From: Blautia caecimuris
GTDB taxonomy: Bacteria > Bacillota > Clostridia > Lachnospirales > Lachnospiraceae
Assembly: GCF_024622975.1 (NCBI RefSeq)
Contig: NZ_JANJZT010000013.1
Location: 1 to 64,000 of the forward strand
Reading direction: 5' to 3'
DNA length: 64,000 bases
This document shows, piece after piece, positions 24,892-35,096 of this stretch (position 1 is the stretch's first letter; every line of letters starts with the position of its first letter). Below the pieces are notes generated by a model. That model was not told the origin of the DNA and did not search any database. It saw nothing but the letters and a program-made list of their open reading frames with translations. Both the position numbers and the translations under genes were made by a program.

Positions 24892-26217
24892 CTATACCAG
24901 CTCGCCGCCTAGGATGTGCTCCTCTGTAAATCCCGTGATTTTTACAGTCAGAAGATTATTGACCTTCAGACTTTCTGTTTTCTCCACAGCTACCTTCACA
25001 TATTCCCGGCTGTGTCCCAGATAATATGCTTTCCCCTGAAGCTCCACTTCCTCTTCCAGAAGGATCTCCAGGTTCTTTCCGATCATGGACTCTTCATATT
25101 CAAGGGAGCGCTGCCTGTTCAGCTCCAACATTTTTTCACTTCTGGCGGCTTTGACAGCCTCTGTGATCTGCCCTTCCATTGCAGCCGCTTTTGTTCCCTG
25201 ACGTCTGGAATATTTGAAAATATGTGTCTCATAAAAATGAATGTTTTTTACAAATTCAAAGGATTCCTCAAAATCTGCTTCACTCTCCATTGGAAATCCC
25301 ACAATCACGTCTGTAGTTAAAGCAGGGGCAGGATAATACTCCCGGATCAGGCTGCATTTCTGCGCATATTCCTCTGCCGTATATCTTCGATTCATATTTT
25401 CCAGAGTCTTCTGACATCCGCTCTGCAAAGAAAGATGGAAGTGAGGGCACACCTTGGAAAGACCGGAAATACCTTCCATAAATTCCCGGGTAATGATCCT
25501 TGGCTCCAGCGATCCCAAGCGGATCCTTTCAATGCCTTCTACGCTGTGTACAGCCTGAATCAGTGAAAGAAGGGTCTGTCTTTCTTCCGCCTCCTTAAAG
25601 TCAATGCCGTAAGAACTCAGGTGAATGCCTGTAAGAACCACTTCCCTATAGCCCTTTGCCGCAAGAGCCTTTACTTCCTCCAGGATCTCCTGTATTTTCC
25701 TGCTGCGCACCCTGCCTCTTGCATAGGGAATAATGCAGTAAGTACAAAACTGATTACATCCGTCCTGGACCTTAATATAGGCTCTTACATGTTCTGCCGT
25801 ATGGTCAATGGAAAGCTCCTCATATTCTTTTGTTTTATTTATCTCGATCACGCAGGCTTTTTTTGCGTGTTCTTTCTCATATTCAGCAAGGGCCTCAACA
25901 ATCCTGTTTTTCTGATTATTGCCAAGGATCAGGTCTACAGATGTATCTGCCTTTAGTTTTTCTGTGTCTGTCTGTGCATAACAGCCGGTGGCAACAACAA
26001 TGGCTTCCGGATTCATTTTTTTTGCCTTATGGAGCATCTGTCTTGATTTCCGGTCCGCAATGTTAGTAACCGTACAGGTATTGATCAGATACACATCCGC
26101 CCCTTCCTGAAAAGGGACAATTTCATATCCGGCCTGTTCCAGAAGCTGCTGCATTGCCTCTACCTCATAAGCGTTTACCTTGCAGCCCAGATTATGAAGC
26201 GCAACTTTTTTACTCAT
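24892..26217 (-). CDS. mtaB: tRNA t6A37 methylthiotransferase MtaB
   Basis: This radical-SAM methylthiotransferase converts t6A37 to ms2t6A37 in tRNAs. Seen are the N-terminal cluster domain (LHNLGCKVNAYEVEAM, NTCTVTNIAD, VATGCYAQ), the radical-SAM motif CNQFCTYCIIPYARGRVRSR and a C-terminal TRAM domain (LEILLEEEVELQGKAYYLG). The CKVNAYE form identifies MtaB rather than MiaB or RimO. I favour the ATG at 26217; another ATG at 26229 abuts AAAGGA too closely. Confidence 0.93.
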   Translation of the reverse strand: MSKKVALHNLGCKVNAYEVEAMQQLLEQAGYEIVPFQEGADVYLINTCTVTNIADRKSRQMLHKAKKMNPEAIVVATGCYAQTDTEKLKADTSVDLILGNNQKNRIVEALAEYEKEHAKKACVIEINKTKEYEELSIDHTAEHVRAYIKVQDGCNQFCTYCIIPYARGRVRSRKIQEILEEVKALAAKGYREVVLTGIHLSSYGIDFKEAEERQTLLSLIQAVHSVEGIERIRLGSLEPRIITREFMEGISGLSKVCPHFHLSLQSGCQKTLENMNRRYTAEEYAQKCSLIREYYPAPALTTDVIVGFPMESEADFEESFEFVKNIHFYETHIFKYSRRQGTKAAAMEGQITEAVKAARSEKMLELNRQRSLEYEESMIGKNLEILLEEEVELQGKAYYLGHSREYVKVAVEKTESLKVNNLLTVKITGFTEEHILGGELV

Positions 26218-26257
26218 ATTTATATTCATTCCTTTTCTACTGATATAAATTGATTCT

Positions 26258-26398
26258 GTTACTGTTCACAGGTCATTTTTCCGTAAGGTGCTCTGGCATA
26301 TATGCCGGAATCCCGGAACGTACATGGCAAAATACCATCGCCAGAGGTGATCTGGAATGCATTTTGACCAGGTTACCGTGAAGGTGGTGAACAGTAAC
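26258..26398. repeat. Nested inverted-repeat element (REP/MITE-like)
   Basis: A 141-bp intergenic element bounded by a perfect 12-bp inverted repeat (GTTACTGTTCAC at 26258-26269, GTGAACAGTAAC at 26387-26398). Inside it GGTCA/TGACC (26271-26275, 26365-26369) and CTCTGGC/GCCAGAG pair in the same nested order, with small hairpins in the centre. It could be a mobile palindromic repeat or a structured RNA. No protein is supported here; a 72-codon frame on the minus strand looks random. Confidence 0.55.
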
Positions 26399-26509
26399 TC
26401 GGTTCCTGTTATTTCATGGAAATTTAACAGCTTTTCCCTTGACTTTTTATCAGTGGACGTATAAGATAAAAGCTGTAAATACAATAATTTTTAGGGAGGT
26501 TATATCGTA

Positions 26510-26746
26510 ATGAAAACATTAAAAATCTCACTGAACTCCATCGATAAAGTGAAAGCATTTGTAAATGAAATCAGTAAATTTGACTGTGATTTTGATCTTG
26601 TATCCGGAAGATATGTTATTGACGCAAAATCTATCATGGGAATCTTCAGCCTGGATCTTTCCAAGCCGATCAACCTGAATATCCATGCAGAAGGCGCAGC
26701 TCTGGATGCTATCCTTGCAGTTGTTCAGGCATATGTGATCGAGTAA
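26510..26746 (+). CDS. HPr-like protein lacking the active-site histidine
   Basis: This 78-residue protein has the HPr fold pattern: KTLKISLNSIDKVKAFVNEI, then the regulatory-serine region DAKSIMGIFSLDLSKP and AEGAALDAILAVVQAY. HPr needs His15 in a GIHARPA motif to carry phosphate; here that stretch is SIDKVKA without His, so it cannot act as a PTS phosphocarrier. The Ser46 region is intact, leaving room for a Crh-like regulatory role. TTAGGGAGGTTATATCGTA precedes the ATG. It is a single-gene transcript opposite to its neighbours. Confidence 0.85.
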   Translation: MKTLKISLNSIDKVKAFVNEISKFDCDFDLVSGRYVIDAKSIMGIFSLDLSKPINLNIHAEGAALDAILAVVQAYVIE

Positions 26747-26804
26747 TATCACTGACCCTGTGCAGGCGGCTAAGCTTCGTCACACATTCCATACGGCATT
26801 TATT

Positions 26805-26852
26805 CCGGCGGTACATTCGGGAAACATTCCAGATGTCCGCCGGATATTTTTT
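26805..26852 (+). terminator. Terminator of the HPr-like gene
   Basis: CCGGCGGTACAT at 26805-26816 pairs with ATGTCCGCCGG ending at 26843 (one bulged base), followed by ATATTTTTTG on the plus strand. Confidence 0.75.
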
Positions 26853-26879
26853 GCCTGTTTCTGATTTCTGACAATTCTG

Positions 26880-28061
26880 TCAGTTAATCTCGATCACTTC
26901 TACAGTAGAAAGAGCCTCTTCCATAAGCTGATCAATTTTTTCTTCCAGCTTTGTTTCAGATCTGTGGATCACATTCAGATTCGGCTTGGTTACCGGATGT
27001 TTTGCCACAAAAATCGTACAGCAGTCCTCAAAGGGCTGGATAGAAGTCTCAAAGGTATCGATCTTTCTGGAAATCTCCACGATCTCCTGCTTGTCAAATC
27101 CGATCACCGGACGGTACACAGGAAGGGTGCACACCTCATTGGTTGCCGCAAGACTCTGTAAGGTCTGGCTTGCCACCTGTCCAATACTCTCTCCTGTGAT
27201 CAGACCAAGGCAGCCGCATTTCTTTGCAAAATGCTCTGCAATACGCATCATATACCGGCGCATGATAATTGTAAGCTCTTCATGAGGGCACTGGTCGTAA
27301 ATATAAAGCTGGATATCCGTAAAGTTTACCACATGAAGACGGATAGGTCCGCTGTAGCGGGCAACAAGCTTTGCCAGATCTACAACCTTCTGCTTTGCTC
27401 TCTCACTGGTGTAAGGCGGCGCATGGAAATAAACCGCATCAATTTTTACGCCTCTCTTGGCGATCATGTAGCCGGCAACCGGACTGTCAATTCCGCCGGA
27501 AAGAAGCAGCATTGCCTTTCCGTTTGTTCCAACCGGCATTCCGCCCGGTCCCGGAATAGTTTCTGAATAAACGTAAATCTTCTCTCTGATCTCCACAGAA
27601 AGTGTAAGCTGAGGATTGTGGACATCCACAGAAGCCTCCGGAAAAGCGTCCAGAATCAGCCTGCCAAGACTTGCGCTGACCTCCATGGAATTAATAGGAT
27701 AGGATTTTCTGGCTCTTCTTGTATAAACCTTAAAGGTTCCGGAAAACTCCGGATACCTTGCCTTCATACAGCTTACAACATCTTTTCCCATCTGCTCAAA
27801 GCCCTGATCCTCATAGATCACAACCGGACTGATTCCCACAATACCAAAAACTCTCTGCAGCGCTTCTACTGCCTCGTCAAAATCATATTCCTCCGGGCAG
27901 AGCACATAAACACGGCCCTGCTCCTTGATCACACGGAAATCTCCTTCCACAGGTTCCAGAGCAAGACGCATCTGTTTTACCAGAGCATCCTCAAAAAGAT
28001 ACCTGTTTTTACCTTTAATGGCGATTTCCGCATACTTAATCAGAAATGCATGAAATATCAT
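26880..28061 (-). CDS. thiI: tRNA 4-thiouridine synthetase ThiI
   Basis: ThiI makes s4U8 in tRNA and can feed sulfur to thiamine thiazole synthesis. The 393-residue protein has a ferredoxin-like/THUMP N-terminal part and a pyrophosphatase loop LLSGGIDSPVAGYMIAKRG, with the catalytic-cysteine region EDCCTIFVAKHP. The C-terminal rhodanese domain of the E. coli enzyme is absent, as in B. subtilis, where an adjacent dedicated cysteine desulfurase supplies sulfur; the same arrangement is seen here. Confidence 0.96.
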   Translation of the reverse strand: MIFHAFLIKYAEIAIKGKNRYLFEDALVKQMRLALEPVEGDFRVIKEQGRVYVLCPEEYDFDEAVEALQRVFGIVGISPVVIYEDQGFEQMGKDVVSCMKARYPEFSGTFKVYTRRARKSYPINSMEVSASLGRLILDAFPEASVDVHNPQLTLSVEIREKIYVYSETIPGPGGMPVGTNGKAMLLLSGGIDSPVAGYMIAKRGVKIDAVYFHAPPYTSERAKQKVVDLAKLVARYSGPIRLHVVNFTDIQLYIYDQCPHEELTIIMRRYMMRIAEHFAKKCGCLGLITGESIGQVASQTLQSLAATNEVCTLPVYRPVIGFDKQEIVEISRKIDTFETSIQPFEDCCTIFVAKHPVTKPNLNVIHRSETKLEEKIDQLMEEALSTVEVIEIN

Positions 28062-28084
28062 AAATGTTCTCCTTTTTGTATCTT

Positions 28085-29239
28085 TTACCTTCTTGAATAT
28101 CTTCTCAGCATGGGAACCAGTTCTCCCATAACCTGAAGGAAGTAATCCGCCTCTTCTATGGTGTTTTCCTCACAAAAGCTTAAGCGCACAGTGCTTTCGA
28201 TCTGATCTTTTGACATACCCATTGCTGCCAGAGTGGCGCTAGGCTTGCGTTTGTGGCTGGAGCAGGCGCTTCCTGCGGAAACATAAATGCCTCTTTCTTC
28301 CAGAGAATGGAGAAGCACTTCGCTTCGCACGCCCATAACACTGATGCTTAGAATCTGAGGCGCTCCCTCTCTTAAATCCATACCGTTGATGCGGATGTCC
28401 CCGATCTTCTCAAGGCCCTGCGCAATGTGTTCCTTGAGACGATACATGTTTTCCACATTCTCTTCAAGATTTTTGTAGATTTCCACAGCGGCAGCGCCAA
28501 GTCCTGCAATTCCCGGTACATTGTCTGTTCCGGAACGCATTCCGCCCTGCTGTCCTCCGCCAAGAATCTGCGGCTGGATTTTTGCTTTTTCATTAATATA
28601 AAGAAAGCCCACGCCCTTTGGCCCATGAATCTTATGACCGCTGACAGAAAGAAGATCGATTCCCATTTTTTTCGGGTAGATTCTGTACTTTCCAAAGGCC
28701 TGTATGGCATCTACATGAAACAGAGCCTTCGGGCTCTTTTCGTGAACAAGGGCTGCAATTTCCTCCACCGGCATCACTGCGCCCACTTCGTTATTTACAT
28801 ACATCACAGATACCAGAATGGTATCTTCTCTGAGTACGGCTTTCAGAGCATCCATTTTTACCACACCACGGCTGTCCACCGGAAGGTAGGTTACCTCAAA
28901 GCCCTGTTCCTGAAGGAAAAGCGCAGGCTGGCTTACTGCCGGATGCTCTACTGAGGTGGTGATAATATGATTTCCGCTTCTTTTATTTGCAAAAGCCGCT
29001 CCGATCAGAGCCAGATTATCCGACTCAGTTCCCCCTGAGGTAAACAGGATTTCCTTTTCCTGAACCTTCAGAAGACGGGCAAGGCTTTCTGCGGAACTCT
29101 TAATATATTTTTCTGCTTCCACACCCTTCAGATGCATGGCGGAGGGATTTCCAAAATCCTCTGTCATTGCTTTTACCACAATATCCTTTACCGAATCGTA
29201 GCATCTGGTGGTTGCGGAATTATCAAAATAAACTTCCAT
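28085..29239 (-). CDS. Cysteine desulfurase (NifS/NifZ-like)
   Basis: This PLP-dependent desulfurase takes sulfur from cysteine as a persulfide. The 384-residue product begins MEVYFDNSATTRCYDSV and has FTSGGTESDNLAL, the PLP-lysine SGHKIHGPKGVGFLY and the catalytic cysteine loop SAGSACSSHKRKPS. Adjacency to thiI (23 bases) suggests that it is the NifZ-type donor for 4-thiouridine, rather than the general IscS/SufS Fe-S enzyme. No scaffold gene is present nearby. Confidence 0.93.
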   Translation of the reverse strand: MEVYFDNSATTRCYDSVKDIVVKAMTEDFGNPSAMHLKGVEAEKYIKSSAESLARLLKVQEKEILFTSGGTESDNLALIGAAFANKRSGNHIITTSVEHPAVSQPALFLQEQGFEVTYLPVDSRGVVKMDALKAVLREDTILVSVMYVNNEVGAVMPVEEIAALVHEKSPKALFHVDAIQAFGKYRIYPKKMGIDLLSVSGHKIHGPKGVGFLYINEKAKIQPQILGGGQQGGMRSGTDNVPGIAGLGAAAVEIYKNLEENVENMYRLKEHIAQGLEKIGDIRINGMDLREGAPQILSISVMGVRSEVLLHSLEERGIYVSAGSACSSHKRKPSATLAAMGMSKDQIESTVRLSFCEENTIEEADYFLQVMGELVPMLRRYSRR

Positions 29240-29291
29240 GATAAACTCCCTTTATTTTACTGCAGCTTCCTGCCGGACTCTGCATTCTGTT

Positions 29292-30035
29292 TTACTGTTC
29301 CAGCTGAAACATCAGCACGGACAGGATCGCAAGTCCGGCTGTCTCTGTCCTCAAAATCCGTTTTCCCAGAGTAATGGGAGAAACTCCCGCGTCAATAGCC
29401 GCTTCGATTTCTTTTTCCTCAAATCCTCCCTCCGAACCGATAAAAATACCAATGGACTGTCCGGGACGGATTTCAGACAAAAGGGCTTTTGTCTCAGCCA
29501 TTCCCTGCGCAAGCTCATAGGGGATCAGCCGAACATCCAGCTCCTTTGCCCAGGCAAGAGCATCCTTAAAGGTCATCACCGGATGAACCGAAGGGATCAG
29601 CATACGCTTGGACTGCTTGGCCGCGCTCTCTGCGATCTGCTGCCACCGTTCCACCTTTTTTGCAGCCTTTTTGCCGTCAAGACGGACTACACAGCGTTTG
29701 GTTTCTACCGGGATCACCTGACAGGCTCCCAGCTCCACTGCCTTCTGGATGATCAGCTCCATCTTATCTGCCTTTGGAAGACCCTGAAACAGATAAATCT
29801 TATTTGGAAGCTCATAGTCCGGCTCCTGAGAATAAAGAATATGAAGGCAGACCTCTTCTGCATCAATGGCTTCAATGGTACAGTGGTATTCTTTTTTGTC
29901 TCCGTCACTGATCCAGAGCTCTTCCCCGGTTTTCATCCGCAGCACATTTACAATATGCTTCACATCACTTCCTGTAATGTGGATCTGATGAGCCCCCTCA
30001 TCAATCTGGGACGGCTCCACAAAAAATCTCTGCAT
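29292..30035 (-). CDS. rsmE: 16S rRNA m3U1498 methyltransferase RsmE
   Basis: This SPOUT-family methyltransferase has 247 residues. N-terminal PUA-like part: MQRFFVEPSQI and HIVNVLRMKTGEELWISDG. C-terminal knot: IGIFIGSEGGFEEKEIEAA and SPITLGKRILRTETAGLAIL, the RsmE AdoMet-binding signatures. It begins three bases after prmA ends and is probably cotranscribed with it, a common Firmicute pair. Confidence 0.96.
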   Translation of the reverse strand: MQRFFVEPSQIDEGAHQIHITGSDVKHIVNVLRMKTGEELWISDGDKKEYHCTIEAIDAEEVCLHILYSQEPDYELPNKIYLFQGLPKADKMELIIQKAVELGACQVIPVETKRCVVRLDGKKAAKKVERWQQIAESAAKQSKRMLIPSVHPVMTFKDALAWAKELDVRLIPYELAQGMAETKALLSEIRPGQSIGIFIGSEGGFEEKEIEAAIDAGVSPITLGKRILRTETAGLAILSVLMFQLEQ

Positions 30036-30038
30036 GGA

Positions 30039-31025
30039 TCAGTCCTTTCTGGCTGTCACAGACACCCACTCGCCCTGCTTTGTAACCTCTACAAGAGTCA
30101 GGCCTGCATTTTTCACAGCTTCTGTCACAACGCTCTCTTTTACATCCAGAATGCCGGAAGTGATATAGTAAGCGCCTTTTTTCATCTGATGAACGATCAC
30201 AGGAGTAAGAGGCACAAGAACGTCTGCAAGGATGTTTGCCGCTACAATATCATATTTCTCATAGCCCACCTGATCCTGAACCTCTTTGTCATCAATGATG
30301 TTTCCGATCATCATATCAAAAGCTTTATCCGGAATCTGGTTTGCTTCTTTGTTTTCCTGGACTGCAGGAACTGCGCAGGGGTCAAGATCTGTTCCCACTA
30401 CATGGCCTGCGCCAAGCTTCAGAGCAGTAATTCCAAGAATACCGCTTCCTGTTCCCACATCAAGGAGCTCGCAGCCCTCTTTCACATATTTTTTCAGCTG
30501 GCGGATCACAAGCTGAGTAGTCTCATGCATACCGGTTCCAAAGGCTGTTCCCGGGTCAATGTGAAGGATCATTTTATCCTGATCCTCTGCCTTTACTTCC
30601 TCCCAGGAGGGAACGATCAGAATATCATCCACATAAAACTGTTTAAAATACTGTTTCCAGTTGTTGATCCAGTCAATATCCTCTGTCTCGTCAACCTCAA
30701 TGCTGCCCTCTCCGATATCCAGAAAAGCTCTTAAAGCTTCCAGCTCTTCTTTTACTTCTTTCAGAATGGATTCTGCATCTGTCTCCTGGCCGTTTTTCAG
30801 AAGTTTTCCGTCCTCTGCTTCCTCCACGAAAAAGCTCAGATATGCAGTTCCGTCATCCTCCTGCATCTGAGGAAGGATATCCACAAACATCTGCTCCTTT
30901 TCCAGCGCAGTAAGAGGTACATTATCCTCAATCTGCGCACCTTCCAGGCCAATATCATATAAGGTGCTGATAATGATATCCTCTGCCTCGGTTCTGGTTT
31001 TTATTTTAAACTTTTTCCACTTCAT
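30039..31025 (-). CDS. prmA: Ribosomal protein L11 methyltransferase PrmA
   Basis: This class I methyltransferase modifies ribosomal protein L11. The 328-residue product has the PrmA N-terminal domain and the catalytic domain with HIDPGTAFGTGMHETTQL, LLDVGTGSGILGITALKLGA (AdoMet site) and DIVAANILADVLVPL. It leads the prmA-rsmE-desulfurase-thiI string, with AGGAGATTTGTT before its ATG. A short hairpin (GCCGG/CCGGC) lies in the leader near 31065-31080. Confidence 0.96.
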   Translation of the reverse strand: MKWKKFKIKTRTEAEDIIISTLYDIGLEGAQIEDNVPLTALEKEQMFVDILPQMQEDDGTAYLSFFVEEAEDGKLLKNGQETDAESILKEVKEELEALRAFLDIGEGSIEVDETEDIDWINNWKQYFKQFYVDDILIVPSWEEVKAEDQDKMILHIDPGTAFGTGMHETTQLVIRQLKKYVKEGCELLDVGTGSGILGITALKLGAGHVVGTDLDPCAVPAVQENKEANQIPDKAFDMMIGNIIDDKEVQDQVGYEKYDIVAANILADVLVPLTPVIVHQMKKGAYYITSGILDVKESVVTEAVKNAGLTLVEVTKQGEWVSVTARKD

Positions 31026-31137
31026 AACAAATCTCCTGTTTTATCATAAAATATATGTTTCTATGATCTGCCGGGCTTCCGGCTGATACTTTGTTATACT
31101 TATAATACCTCGCACTTTATCATACACGAAAGAACAA

Positions 31138-31166
31138 AAAAAGAAAAGAGGTTTCCCTCTTTTCTT
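31138..31166 (-). terminator. Terminator of the heat-shock operon
   Basis: AAAGAAAAGAGG and CCTCTTTTCTTT pair around a short loop a few bases after the dnaJ stop, followed on the minus strand by seven T residues. Confidence 0.8.
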
Positions 31167-31177
31167 TAAAAGATTTA

Positions 31178-32359
31178 TTAATCTTCAAAAGTCTCTTTCA
31201 GCTTATCCATAAAGCTTTTTTTCTTCTTTTCATGTTTCTCTGTGCCTTCGCTGTTTGTCTCTGACGGTCTGTTTCCACAGGCCTCGTCAAACTTGCGGAG
31301 AGCTTCCTTTGCCTCTTCATTCAGGTTTGTAGGAACCTGAACAACCAGAGTCACATAATGATCTCCACGGACATTCTTGTTTCTCAGAGAAGGAACACCC
31401 TTGCCTTTCAGACGGATGCGAGTATCAGTCTGAGTTCCCGGCTTCACATCATAAACAACGTCTCCGTCCACTGTATTGATATGAACCTCTCCGCCAAGAG
31501 CAGCCTGCGCATAGGTAATAGGCGCAGAAGAGAAAATATTCATATCCTGTCTCTGGAAAATAGGATGGCGGGCAATATTTACCTCCACAAGAAGGTCGCC
31601 TCTTGGGCCGCCGTTTGTGCCCGGTTCTCCTTTTTCACGGATACGGATGCTCTGTCCATTGTCAATACCAGCAGGAATGGATACCTGAATCTTCTTTCTG
31701 GAAGATGTATATCCGGTTCCACGGCAGGAAGTACATTTTTCTTTGATTACTTTTCCTGTACCGCCGCATTCCGGACAGGTCTGGACATTACGCACCATAC
31801 CGAACATGGACTGCTGAGTATATACAATCTGTCCTTCTCCATTACATTTCGGACAGGTTACAGGCTGAGTTCCGGGTTTTGCTCCTGTTCCGTGACAATC
31901 CGTACATTCATCCTTCAGAACGATTTCCAGCTCTTTTTCACAGCCAAATACAGCTTCCTCAAAAGTGATATTCACTCTTGCACGAAGGTTTGCGCCTCTC
32001 ATCGGTCCATTGTTTGCACGTCTTCTGCTTCCGCCGCCAAACAGGTCACCGAAAATATCACCGAAAATATCGCCCATATCAGCGCCGTTAAAGTCAAAGC
32101 CGCCGAATCCTCCGGCACCGCCGCCGCCATTTTCAAAGGCTGCATGACCGAACTGATCATACTGTTTTCTCTTATCCGGATCACTTAAAATGCCGTATGC
32201 CTCTGTAGCCTCTTTAAATTTTGCCTCTGCTTCTTTATCACCCGGATTTACATCCGGGTGATACTTTTTGGCTAATTTTCGATATGCTTTTTTCAGTTCC
32301 GCGTCACTGGCGTTTTTTGCAACGCCCAGGACTTCGTAGTAATCTCTTTTATCAGCCAT
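31178..32359 (-). CDS. dnaJ: Chaperone DnaJ
   Basis: Type I Hsp40 co-chaperone of 393 residues. It has the J domain with HPD ([12 protein letters not shown]), a Gly/Phe-rich linker, and four zinc-binding repeats: [24 protein letters not shown] and CTSCRGTG. The C-terminal substrate domain follows, then a Lys-rich end ([16 protein letters not shown]). It stimulates DnaK ATPase. It is the last gene of the hrcA-grpE-dnaK-dnaJ operon, 24 bases after dnaK. Confidence 0.98.
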   Translation of the reverse strand: MADKRDYYEVLGVAKNASDAELKKAYRKLAKKYHPDVNPGDKEAEAKFKEATEAYGILSDPDKRKQYDQFGHAAFENGGGGAGGFGGFDFNGADMGDIFGDIFGDLFGGGSRRRANNGPMRGANLRARVNITFEEAVFGCEKELEIVLKDECTDCHGTGAKPGTQPVTCPKCNGEGQIVYTQQSMFGMVRNVQTCPECGGTGKVIKEKCTSCRGTGYTSSRKKIQVSIPAGIDNGQSIRIREKGEPGTNGGPRGDLLVEVNIARHPIFQRQDMNIFSSAPITYAQAALGGEVHINTVDGDVVYDVKPGTQTDTRIRLKGKGVPSLRNKNVRGDHYVTLVVQVPTNLNEEAKEALRKFDEACGNRPSETNSEGTEKHEKKKKSFMDKLKETFED

Positions 32360-32383
32360 CGTTTCTCTTTCCTGTGCTTTCTA

Positions 32384-34318
<1,935 letters not shown>

Positions 34319-34342
34319 TTATTATCTAAGAATGCTCGATTC

Positions 34343-34442
34343 ACTAAATTCATCCTTCCCTGCGGTCGGATTCATTAAGTTCCTTCGAGCGACCTTCGCA
34401 CTAAATTCAACCTGCGCCATACGGCTTGTTTTCATTAAGTGC
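34343..34442. repeat. Two tandem imperfect palindromes between grpE and dnaK
   Basis: Two related hairpins, 34343-34380 and 34398-34442. Each has one arm of the form CACTAAATTCA and a partner arm TTCATTAAGT that pair at about 10 of 13 positions. The arm motifs recur at 34342, 34373, 34399 and 34433. A further CTTCGAGCGACCTTCG lies between the two hairpins. It looks like a dispersed palindromic repeat that entered the operon. As RNA it could affect stability or processing of the grpE-dnaK junction. Confidence 0.6.
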
Positions 34443-34448
34443 TCTGGG

Positions 34449-35078
34449 TCAGTTGGCAACCTTTACCATACTGTGACGAACTACAAATCCTTTATAGGTG
34501 TAGCCTTTCTGAAGCTCTTCCACAACCATATTGTCTCCGGCTTCCTCATCTTCCACATGCATTACCGCATTATGGAAATCCGGATCAAATTCTTTGCCGA
34601 CAGCCTCGATCGCTTCTACACCAAGTCCCTCCAGTGTTGTCATAAGCTGTTTGTAGATCATCTTCATGCCGTCTGCAAAAGCATCTCCCTCCTGAGCCTG
34701 TGCAAGTCCTCTCTCAAAGTTATCAACTACCGGAAGCATATTTTCAATGATCTCTTTTGCGCCGATCACATACATGCTGGATTTTTCTTTTTCTGTACGT
34801 TTACGGAAATTGTCAAACTCTGCCATGCTGCGTTTCAGCCGGTCAGTCAGCTCTTCAATCTGCTGATCTTTTTTATCCTTTTTCTTTTTTCCAAAGAAAG
34901 AGGTTTTTGTTTTTCCCTCAGTTTTTTCATCCGCGGAAGCTTCGCTTTCCTCTGCGGTATTTTCTCCGGCTGTGGCTTCCGGTGAATCGTCCTGAGCCTC
35001 TGTTACAGTCTCGTTTTCAGAAATTTCTTTTTCTGTATCTTCCTGTACTTCAGCTGCGTTCTTCTTTTCTTCTGCCAC
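34449..35078 (-). CDS. grpE: Nucleotide exchange factor GrpE
   Basis: GrpE releases ADP from DnaK. The 209-residue product has an acidic, disordered N-terminal region of about 70 residues (many Glu), a coiled coil (KKDQQIEELTDRLKRSMAEFDNFRKRTEKEK in overlapping pieces) and the C-terminal beta domain with EFDPDFHNAVMH and GYTYKGFVVRHSMVKV. It starts with GTG at 35078, with AAAGGTGG upstream. It lies between hrcA and dnaK. Confidence 0.96.
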   Translation of the reverse strand: MAEEKKNAAEVQEDTEKEISENETVTEAQDDSPEATAGENTAEESEASADEKTEGKTKTSFFGKKKKDKKDQQIEELTDRLKRSMAEFDNFRKRTEKEKSSMYVIGAKEIIENMLPVVDNFERGLAQAQEGDAFADGMKMIYKQLMTTLEGLGVEAIEAVGKEFDPDFHNAVMHVEDEEAGDNMVVEELQKGYTYKGFVVRHSMVKVAN

Positions 35079-35096
35079 GCGTTCTCTACCACCTTT

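Noticed and set aside
26266-26484. 72-codon minus-strand frame between mtaB and the HPr-like gene
   Set aside because: Lies across a palindromic element, has no family resemblance and no ribosome site.
29238-30734. 498-codon plus-strand frame opposite rsmE and prmA
   Set aside because: Overlaps two well-identified genes on the other strand and has no motif or ribosome site.
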